DNA of 28,527 bases from JARRNO01 sp037384885 (GTDB taxonomy: Bacteria > Acidobacteriota > UBA4820 > DSQY01): contig JARRNO010000010.1 of the NCBI GenBank assembly GCA_037384885.1, positions 1 to 28,527 on the forward strand, written 5' to 3'. The position numbers were made by a program, and so were the translations under genes. Below the pieces are notes generated by a model. The model did no database searches, had not been told where the DNA came from, and was given only the letters and a program-made list of their open reading frames with translations. Numbering within the stretch: the stretch's first letter is position 1; each line of letters begins with the position of its first letter. Positions 23,290 to 28,527 of this stretch are shown here, one piece after another.

Positions 23290-24030
23290 CTATCGTTCTT
23301 TCTTCTCACCGGCCTTCGAGGGTTTCTGATGGTTCTCGATCTGCTCAGGGATTGGGCCGCCCTTCGGCTCCCCCCATGGGAGAACCATCCGTATCGTTGC
23401 ATCTGCAAGGAGCTGATTGTTCCTCCATGCCGACATATCGATCAGGGCTTCATCCGGCGCCGCATGCAGGACAAATGAGCCGCCAAACCCTAAGGAGTAG
23501 CCAAGGACCGGAGACAACTTCGGATTGATCTTACCGGTTCGCTCCAGGAGAAACCGGCGGCTCTGAATTTTTTTGAGGGCGTACTGGGAAAAAGTCCCTT
23601 TCGGCAGCCAGAGCGAAATTTTGAAGACAACGTCCGGATCTTTGCCTCGCAACTCGAAGGACTCAACCATCCAGAAGTAGGACGCCGGCGCGGAATCGTC
23701 CAACGGATAAAAACCGCACGTGACATGAGGGACGGGATTGCCTGCGAAATCCAAGCCCGGCCCGCCGGCCGCAGCCTCGACTTTGAATTCGGACGGTATC
23801 TCTTGGCGCACCGTGAATGTCTCTTTCGACTCATCGACTTTGAAATCCTTGAATTTGATGGAAAGCAGTTTCTGTTTCCCATAGTTCAGGGTCGTTTCCT
23901 GGTTCTCGCCGTATGTCGTGCTTGTTCCAAAAACCGGCTTCGAGGACGGCCCGGAAGCCCGGAGGCAGGCCGGCCAGAGCGCCCCAAGCAGCAGCGCGGA
24001 CAGCAAAATTCTCACATGGCTTCGACCCAT
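23290..24030 (-). CDS. Exported protein of unknown function, paired with the CreD-like gene
   Basis: With ATG 24030 the product has 246 residues and a clear signal peptide (MGRSHVRILLSALLLGALWPACLRASG), cleaved near residue 26. The mature part looks like beta sandwich with TYGENQETTLNYGKQKLLSIKFKDFKV, several Ser/Thr-rich strands and FELRGKDPDVVFKISLWLP; the tail is charged and Pro/Lys-rich. I do not recognise a family. It starts about 50 bases after the end of the CreD-like gene on the same strand and is probably co-transcribed with it. A frame 12 codons longer exists, but GAGG with normal spacing favours 24030. Confidence 0.65.
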   Translation of the reverse strand: MGRSHVRILLSALLLGALWPACLRASGPSSKPVFGTSTTYGENQETTLNYGKQKLLSIKFKDFKVDESKETFTVRQEIPSEFKVEAAAGGPGLDFAGNPVPHVTCGFYPLDDSAPASYFWMVESFELRGKDPDVVFKISLWLPKGTFSQYALKKIQSRRFLLERTGKINPKLSPVLGYSLGFGGSFVLHAAPDEALIDMSAWRNNQLLADATIRMVLPWGEPKGGPIPEQIENHQKPSKAGEKKER

Positions 24031-24081
24031 TCCTTTTCCCTCTCCGGTTGAAGCACCATGCGGCACAATGCAGCTCGGCCG

Positions 24082-25113
24082 TCAGTGCTCTCCCTCAAAG
24101 ATCTTCTCCCAATCCAGGCGCGCCGTCACCTGCATCACAATGAAAAGCGTCACGATACACAGAATCGTAATGGCGAGTCCGGTAAAGGATTTGAGGAAAT
24201 AGGTGCACGAAAACAGGACCTGGTAGACGAGCTGCGCCAACCCCACGTAAACGATGCCGAACTTCGGGCCGGACACGATGCGCATGTACGACGTCACCAG
24301 GAAGAGTGAAACCACGGAGCTGACGACGAACGCCATCTGCAGGCTCACATGGTCCACGAGGTACGCCATCAGGAGGTGAAAACTGAAGTACGCCGCACCG
24401 ATGAAAAAATAGTGCATGGGATGCAGGGAAATCTCAAGGCGCGTGCTGATGATGAGGAGCAGAAAGAAGAAGAGAAAAAGCGAGACGGGGGCCGACGTTG
24501 TCACCCTCCGGACCCAGGGACCCGGGTTCAGCTTCCTGGGCATGGCGATGCCGAGCTGAACCCCGGAAAGCAGGTTGTCGTAATGCCACGTCAGCGTCCA
24601 GCCCTTCCCAGCTTTTTCCTTGCTTGTCGGCGAGACGGAGTTCGGCGGAAAGTCGACTCCGTGGAAGTTGGTGTGGGCGATCAAGGTGAAATCGTGGACC
24701 CGGCTGACCGAAGAGCCGAAACTGTACCACCATTCCTTCATGCCCTGGGACCGGTAAGTCACCTTCAAGGTGCGCGATTGTCCGGGCTTCATCGGGATAG
24801 TGCAGGTCGCGGCGCCGTTGTCCATCGAAAAATCATCTGACTCTACACCGTCGACGCTGATTTTAAAGTCGTCGTAGACGGCGTCGCGCTGAGGAAGCGT
24901 GAAATGAAATCCGGCCTCCACGGTCTTTTTCTCCGTGAAGTAATCGATCGCCGGCGCTTGTTGATTTTGTGCACTGCCCCACAGCTTTCCCACATCGGTG
25001 GCCAGCTTGCTTCCCATGGAACTCGAGCGGAACGCCAGCGTGCCGGCCAGGATCATCCATGCAATCGTTATGCACACAAAAATAAAGCTGATTCCTACAA
25101 TCTTCTTCATCAT
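24082..25113 (-). CDS. CreD-like inner-membrane protein
   Basis: The 343-residue product has an N-terminal helix (residues 5-27), a large extracytoplasmic beta-rich domain to about 215, then a group of five to six helices with LHPMHYFFIGAAYFSFHLLMAYLVDH and a final VTARLDWEKIF. The order of an anchored periplasmic domain plus a C-terminal helix bundle ending in [ML]xxT[AR]xxDW is that of CreD/inner-membrane stress proteins. Ala-Arg-Leu-Asp-Trp here replaces the more common TRxxDW. Its function is poorly known; family members respond to envelope stress. Its C-terminal codons also appear as a remnant at 8757-8810. Confidence 0.75.
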   Translation of the reverse strand: MMKKIVGISFIFVCITIAWMILAGTLAFRSSSMGSKLATDVGKLWGSAQNQQAPAIDYFTEKKTVEAGFHFTLPQRDAVYDDFKISVDGVESDDFSMDNGAATCTIPMKPGQSRTLKVTYRSQGMKEWWYSFGSSVSRVHDFTLIAHTNFHGVDFPPNSVSPTSKEKAGKGWTLTWHYDNLLSGVQLGIAMPRKLNPGPWVRRVTTSAPVSLFLFFFLLLIISTRLEISLHPMHYFFIGAAYFSFHLLMAYLVDHVSLQMAFVVSSVVSLFLVTSYMRIVSGPKFGIVYVGLAQLVYQVLFSCTYFLKSFTGLAITILCIVTLFIVMQVTARLDWEKIFEGEH

Positions 25114-25294
25114 GGAAGCCTACTCCCCCTTTTTCAACCTTGTCCGCGCCGCTTTCATCCGGCCCCGGAGAACCCATAAGCGCGCCTCCCGTTGGATCCT
25201 CCGGAAAAACATTTGGGAATGTTTGGTTCGACAACAGCTTACCACGGAATGTTCCGGGGCTGGAGGATGCGCTTGCGCTTCGCGCGGTAACTGG

Positions 25295-25350
25295 GTGATT
25301 GGGTGACTACGTGATTGGGTGACTACGTGATTAGGTGACTAGGTGACTAG
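25295..25350. repeat. Tandem array of seven 8-base units, GTGAYTRS-like
   Basis: Units read GTGATTGG, GTGACTAC, GTGATTGG, GTGACTAC, GTGATTAG, GTGACTAG, GTGACTAG, exactly in register for 56 bases; the next unit decays to GTACGCGG. Units alternate in a 16-base higher-order period at the left end. Confidence 0.9.
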
Positions 25351-25453
25351 GTACGCGGGCGTTCGTTCGCAGGCAGGCCGTTGGAGTGGTGAGGAGGCGA
25401 GGAAGCTAGGGCGTTAAGAAGTAGCCGCTTGGGGCCGCATGCGCTGCCGCGCC

Positions 25454-25465
25454 GTTAGCCGTTAG
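25454..25465. repeat. GTTAGCC-type short repeat, left of the ars operon
   Basis: GTTAGCCGTTAG here, continuing as CCGTCAGACGTTAGTC with further degenerate 7-base units, recurs as GTTAACCGTTAG at 27393-27404 beyond the ars operon, in both cases after a GCGC run. Confidence 0.6.
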
Positions 25466-25533
25466 CCGTCAGACGTTAGTCTTCAGGCGGGATTGCCGCT
25501 GAAAGGCGATCCTGCAAAGACATGCTGCAACGA

Positions 25534-25560
25534 AATGTAGCGGCCGGTTCCCACCGGCCG
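25534..25560. repeat. Palindromic unit 1 (AATGTAGCG header, CGGCCGGT/ACCGGCCG stem)
   Basis: The header AATGTAGCG leads into an 8-bp perfect stem, CGGCCGGT and ACCGGCCG, with loop TCCC. Confidence 0.7.
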
Positions 25561-25581
25561 GATTCAGTTGAACCAAACGGC

Positions 25582-25602
25582 CGCAGGGATGTGGCCGCTA
25601 CA
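25582..25602. repeat. Palindromic unit 2, opposite orientation
   Basis: Read on the minus strand, TGTAGCGGCC (25593-25602) leads into CGGCC...GGCCG pairing. Its first ten bases are the inverted copy of 25536-25545, so units 1 and 2 also form a long-range inverted repeat. Confidence 0.55.
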
Positions 25603-25624
25603 CGGCAAAGCCGTATCCCTGTCC

Positions 25625-25653
25625 AATGTAGCGTCCTTTGCTTGCCAAAGGAC
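25625..25653. repeat. Palindromic unit 3 (AATGTAGCG header, GTCCTTTG/CAAAGGAC stem)
   Basis: The same nine-base header AATGTAGCG is followed by an unrelated 8-bp stem, GTCCTTTG and CAAAGGAC, with loop CTTGC. Confidence 0.7.
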
Positions 25654-25730
25654 GGGCCCCCGCGAAGGCCATCCATCCAATTTGTCGCCTGCTGAGGACT
25701 GCCCGCGAACACCCCCCAGTTCCCTAGCTC

Positions 25731-26810
25731 TTAACTCTTCACTCGAGTGGCCGCTCCAGCCCCCTTTCCGCCAAAGTAACGCCGCTGGAAAAACAGCGAC
25801 ACGTTGACCAGACTGATCAGCACGGGCACTTCCACCAGCGGCCCGATCACCGCCGCAAAAGCTTCTCCGGAACCGATGCCGAAAACGGCCACGGCAACGG
25901 CGATGGCCAGCTCAAAGTTGTTGCTGGCTGCCGTGAAAGAAATGGTCGCGGACTGCGAATAATCCGCGCCGATCTTCTTTCCCATCCAGAAGCTGACCAG
26001 AAACATGACCACGAAGTAGATGAGCAGCGGCACGGCGATTCGCAGCACGTCCAGCGGAATATGGACGATGGTCCCGCCCTTCAGGCTGAACATCACCACG
26101 ATGGTAAACAGCAGGGCGATCAGCGTGATGGGGCTGATCTTCGGGATGAACCGCTCGTGGTACCACGTCTTTCCCTTCGCCTTCACCAGGACGAATCGCG
26201 TAATCATACCGGCGATAAACGGAATGCCCAGGTAGATAAATACGGTTTCTGCGATGTGGCCCATGCTGACGGCCACCGCCAGCCCCTTCAAGCCGAAAAG
26301 CGGCGGCAGAACGGTGATGAAGACCCACGCGTACAAGCTGTAGAAAAGCACCTGGAAGACGCTGTTGAACGCCACCAGGCCGGCCGCGTATTCCGAATCT
26401 CCCTTGGCCAACTCGTTCCAGACGATGACCATGGCGATGCAGCGGGCCAGGCCGATCAGAATCAGCCCCACCATGTAGGCCGGGTAGCCCCGCAGAAAAA
26501 CGATGGCCAGCAGGAACATCAGCACCGGCCCCACGACCCAGTTCTGAAAGAGCGACAACCCCAGGACCTTCCAGTTGCGAAAAACGTCGCCCAGCTCCTC
26601 GTACTTCACCTTGGCCAGGGGCGGATACATCATCAGGATGAGTCCGACGGCGATGGGCACACTCGTGGTCCCCACCTGGAAGCGGTCCATGAAGCCCTGC
26701 ACGCCGGGAAACCACGCGCCCAAGCCGACGCCTGCGCCCATGGCGGCGAAGATCCACAGCGTCAGGTACCGGTCCAGGAACGACAGCCGCCGCACGACCC
26801 CCGCGCTCAC
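25731..26810 (-). CDS. acr3: Arsenite efflux permease Acr3
   Basis: The 359-residue product has ten hydrophobic helices and the Acr3 motifs: GLARCIAMVIVWNELAKGD with the essential Cys, VAFNSVFQVLFYSLYAWVFITVLPPLFGL, and FTAASNNFELAIAVAVAVFG near the end. It exports arsenite (and possibly antimonite) across the inner membrane using the proton gradient. The start is a GTG at 26810 that overlaps the stop of arsR by four bases (GTGA), giving the normal family length; frame extending further upstream lies inside arsR and is not coding. Translational coupling to arsR is expected. No arsenate reductase gene is visible next to it. Confidence 0.95.
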   Translation of the reverse strand: MSAGVVRRLSFLDRYLTLWIFAAMGAGVGLGAWFPGVQGFMDRFQVGTTSVPIAVGLILMMYPPLAKVKYEELGDVFRNWKVLGLSLFQNWVVGPVLMFLLAIVFLRGYPAYMVGLILIGLARCIAMVIVWNELAKGDSEYAAGLVAFNSVFQVLFYSLYAWVFITVLPPLFGLKGLAVAVSMGHIAETVFIYLGIPFIAGMITRFVLVKAKGKTWYHERFIPKISPITLIALLFTIVVMFSLKGGTIVHIPLDVLRIAVPLLIYFVVMFLVSFWMGKKIGADYSQSATISFTAASNNFELAIAVAVAVFGIGSGEAFAAVIGPLVEVPVLISLVNVSLFFQRRYFGGKGAGAATRVKS

Positions 26811-27184
26811 GGACGCATTCCGCGCCGCCCCCGCGGCAAAACCTTTTCCGTCCCGTCCGGCCCGCACCGGCACCGGCCGCAGGCCGCCAGGTCCTCCCGG
26901 GCGCCGGGGTCCCGGCGCGCCTCCTCGAGCACCAGCGCCAGAACTTTGCGGCCAAAGACGTCCCCACCGGGGTTCAGGGCGTAATAGATCCACTTGCCGC
27001 GGCGCTCGTCCTGGATCAGCCCCGCGTCCTTCAGAAGGGAAAGATGTTTGCTCACCGTGGACTGCGACAGCCCGATCACTTCGACCACCTCACACACGCA
27101 CAGCGGCCCCGGGCCCAGCAGGTTCAGGATGCGAAGGCGGGTCTTGTCCGACAGCGCCTTCATTACCTTCTCCATGTCTTTCAT
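26807..27184 (-). CDS. arsR: ArsR-family arsenite-responsive repressor
   Basis: The 125-residue product is a winged-helix ArsR/SmtB protein: MKALSDKTRLRILNLL, then LCVCEVVEVIGLSQSTVSKHLSLLKDAGLI, which holds both the CVCE metal-binding motif and the recognition helix, and the wing GKWIYYALNP. Extra Cys residues near the C-terminus (ACGRCRCG) could add a ligand. On arsenite binding it leaves DNA and releases arsR-acr3. ATG 27184 is preceded by GGAGG at 8 bases; the ATG 15 bases earlier overlaps this Shine-Dalgarno sequence and is less likely. The stop overlaps the acr3 start. Confidence 0.93.
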   Translation of the reverse strand: MKDMEKVMKALSDKTRLRILNLLGPGPLCVCEVVEVIGLSQSTVSKHLSLLKDAGLIQDERRGKWIYYALNPGGDVFGRKVLALVLEEARRDPGAREDLAACGRCRCGPDGTEKVLPRGRRGMRP

Positions 27185-27217
27185 CACGAACGCCTCCATT
27201 CACATCGTCCCATCGCG

Positions 27218-27234
27218 ATTTAACGATATTAAAT
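27218..27234 (-). promoter_or_regulatory. Probable ArsR operator
   Basis: ATTTAA-CGATA-TTAAAT is a perfect 6-5-6 inverted repeat, AT-rich in an otherwise GC-rich region, 34 bases upstream of the arsR start. Size and place fit an ArsR/SmtB-type operator. Confidence 0.7.
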
Positions 27235-27392
27235 GGAACGACGCCTGTCAACCCGGCGGGCGCCTTAGCACGCAGGCCTTCTTCGTGGGATGCCCGTTGA
27301 GGTTGTGAGAAAGCGAGGAGGGTAGGAAGTCAGGATGTCGCCGCCGATGCGCTAACGCGCAGTAAAACGTGACTTGCGCGGCACGGCGCGCT

Positions 27393-27404
27393 GTTAACCG
27401 TTAG
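27393..27404. repeat. GTTAACCGTTAG repeat, right of the ars operon
   Basis: Differs at one base from the copy at 25454-25465; both are preceded by GCGC-rich sequence and by a purine-rich GAGGA-type stretch. Confidence 0.55.
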
Positions 27405-27424
27405 TCGAGGCCGCCTTGCGGCCC

Positions 27425-27449
27425 CTGTGGGAGCGGCTTCCAGCCGCGA
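27425..27449. repeat. REP-like hairpin unit
   Basis: TGTGGGAGCGGCTTCCAGCCGCGA has a header TGTGGGA and a GCGGCT/AGCCGC stem with a TCC loop; close relatives of this unit are widely scattered in proteobacterial intergenic regions. Confidence 0.6.
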
Positions 27450-27530
27450 CCTCCCGCAGCTGCAAGCGGGCCACGCGATGCGCGGCCCCACTCACAATTC
27501 ACAAGACACCGGCCGCGCCGGCCGCCACTT

Positions 27531-28010
27531 CTACCCCGCCGCCTGTGGCCCCATTTCCTTGATAAGATTCAAAATCTCTTCATTGGCAGGGATGTCGGCC
27601 ATGCTGTGCCCGTAGTGAACATACCGGAGCGTGCCCGACCGATCGATCAGCATCTGTGCCGGCATTCTCCCCAGTTTGAACAACTTCACCTCTTGTCCAT
27701 ACAATTTTAAAACGTGATGCTCAGGATCCGGCAATCCAGTAAACGGCAGATCGTTCTCTTCCCAGTACTTCTTGAAAGACGCCGCACTCTCGGGCCCAAT
27801 GACAACGATTTCTGTTTCCAATTCCTGAAAACGTGCATAGTCTTGACGCAACTGCGCCATATGCCTGCGGCAAAAGGGTCACCGAAAGCCACGGTTCAAC
27901 ACGACAAGCACATGGCTCCGGCCGGCAAACTCCGACAATTCCACAGTCTTCCCGTTGAAATCCTGCAGAGAAAAACCCGGCGCTTCCTTATCGAGTTCCA
28001 CTCTCGCCAT
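27531..28010 (-). CDS. Selenocysteine-containing AhpC/TSA-like redoxin with UxxC motif (UGA at codon 44)
   Basis: Read through TGA 27879-27881 (minus strand), the frame 28010-27531 encodes 159 residues of a redoxin. The N-terminal part reads VELDKEAPGFSLQDFNGKTVELSEFAGRSHVLVVLN, the standard peroxiredoxin strand-helix start, followed by RGFR-U-PFCRRHMAQLRQDY. Homologues have RGxxCPFCRxxxAQL here, so UGA is at the first Cys of the CxxC motif, giving Sec44-Pro-Phe-Cys47. Downstream matches continue (VVIGPESAASFKKYWEENDLPF, MLIDRSGTLRYVHYG). Sec44 with Cys47 would reduce peroxides or disulfides; the partner reductant is unknown. GGGAGG lies 8 bases before ATG 28010. A conventional start at 27860 would miss the whole active site. 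It is not near the first selenoprotein gene (24 kb apart). Confidence 0.87.
27844..27859 (-). promoter_or_regulatory. Candidate bacterial SECIS for the redoxin UGA
   Basis: In the mRNA, UGGCGC and GCGUCA form a 6-bp stem (one G-U) around the loop AGUU, with 25 bases between the UGA and the loop. A G in the first two loop bases and the distance fit the bacterial SECIS pattern. A shorter hairpin, UGCC-GCA-GGCA, closer to the UGA is a second possibility. Confidence 0.6.
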
Positions 28011-28527
28011 CTTGAGGACCTCCCAAGGCCTTGCAACGATGTGATGCCGGTCGATGTGCGGCTCGATTTCACGTTACGCCTGGGGGGATTCTGCGTCAAG
28101 GGTGAAGCAGAACAGCGAAAAGAGTGAAGCCGATCCACTTCGCTGCGCCTACCGCTTTGTTCATTATCCGGCTTTTTTGGGCGGCAAAAAGGGTTGTCTA
28201 AGAGTCGGGTTGCCCCTTTTTTACAAGCATCTCTCCTGCTATCTATCACTTCACTTTGTCCGACCCCGGAGCGCTTTTTGGGCGGAGCATCAGTCGGCGG
28301 CCGCGTTCAACCCGATTTCGACGTACTAAACCGCCGGCCAAGGAAGGCACAGACCCCATTGGGGCCCGGGCCCGGCTTACTTTCGCTGACAGGCGCTGAG
28401 TCTCGGGCGCCCCGCGGCGTGCGGGCTTCTCTTCAAGACGCGGCCGCCGCTCCTTCTACCGTAAATTATTGATTTTTAAGTAGTTACGCACTATATTATT
28501 ACTAGATTTGCTAACACGACTCCAAGG
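28011..28527. other. Gene-free right end of the window
   Basis: Short frames on both strands lack motifs and ribosome-binding sites. CTTTTTGGGCGG occurs twice (28173-28184 with one extra T, and 28274-28285). The last 70 bases are AT-rich (28460-28515) compared with the rest, which may be the promoter of a gene beyond the window. Confidence 0.4.

Larger units (their letters stand above)
25114..25730. other. Gene-free, repeat-rich spacer of about 620 bases
   Basis: No supported gene lies here. It contains a 7-copy 8-base tandem repeat, GTTAGCC-type repeats and three palindromic units headed TGTAGCG, each described separately. Confidence 0.6.
27235..27530. other. Spacer between ars operon and redoxin gene, repeat-like content
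   Basis: No gene is seen. It holds a purine-rich GCGAGGAGGGTAGGAAG stretch, the GTTAACCGTTAG repeat copy and a REP-like hairpin. Confidence 0.4.

Noticed and set aside
25295..25350. Tandem repeats tested as a CRISPR array
   Set aside because: Units of 8 bases are directly adjacent with no spacers, and no cas gene is near.

Overview
The window is GC-rich DNA from a Gram-negative (diderm) bacterium. Evidence for an outer membrane is a 785-residue TonB-dependent receptor with an N-terminal carboxypeptidase-regulatory-like domain and the tail of a DUF5916-type outer-membrane protein. These, together with a Reg_prop/Y_Y_Y/GGDEF protein and in-frame UGA codons at redox-active positions, suggest an Acidobacteriota- or Desulfobacterota-like lineage that inserts selenocysteine. 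This placement is inference: there is no rRNA, tRNA or strict marker gene here.

Left part (1-8.7 kb). A DUF5916 tail is followed by a peroxide-defence cluster on the + strand: a PerR-type Fur regulator behind a near-consensus Fur box, the catalase-peroxidase katG, and an AhpC/Prx1-type peroxiredoxin whose peroxidatic cysteine codon is UGA, with a fitting bacterial SECIS hairpin just downstream. Then come a RhtB/LysE exporter, a minus-strand pair (stand-alone flavodiiron-type metallo-beta-lactamase domain and DUF1059), a DUF302 secreted protein, a small membrane protein, and an isoprenylcysteine-methyltransferase-like gene interrupted by an in-frame amber codon.

Middle (8.7-19.4 kb). A glycosyltransferase abuts a short remnant of a CreD-like gene. 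Next are the TonB receptor with a small DUF2946-like gene upstream, an ammonium transporter, an ABM-like small protein, a ferritin-like protein of the encapsulin-cargo type, a VOC protein whose ribosome-binding site lies in a hairpin, a truncated cysteine synthase, and a 1008-residue two-propeller diguanylate cyclase.

Right part (19.8-28.5 kb). A tightly coupled three-gene operon encodes a zinc-ribbon pseudokinase, a von Willebrand A protein and a divergent adenylosuccinate-synthetase paralogue. This is the best candidate here for an undescribed system. It is followed by an exported protein plus a CreD-like membrane protein, a repeat-rich spacer, an arsR-acr3 arsenite resistance operon with its operator, and a second selenoprotein: a redoxin with a UxxC motif (UGA at codon 44) and its own candidate SECIS.

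The main theme is oxidative and metal stress. Conventional gene calling would truncate both selenoproteins at UGA, losing the active-site residue and the N-terminal part of each. No selA, selB, selC or selD gene is visible in the window, so the decoding machinery must lie elsewhere.
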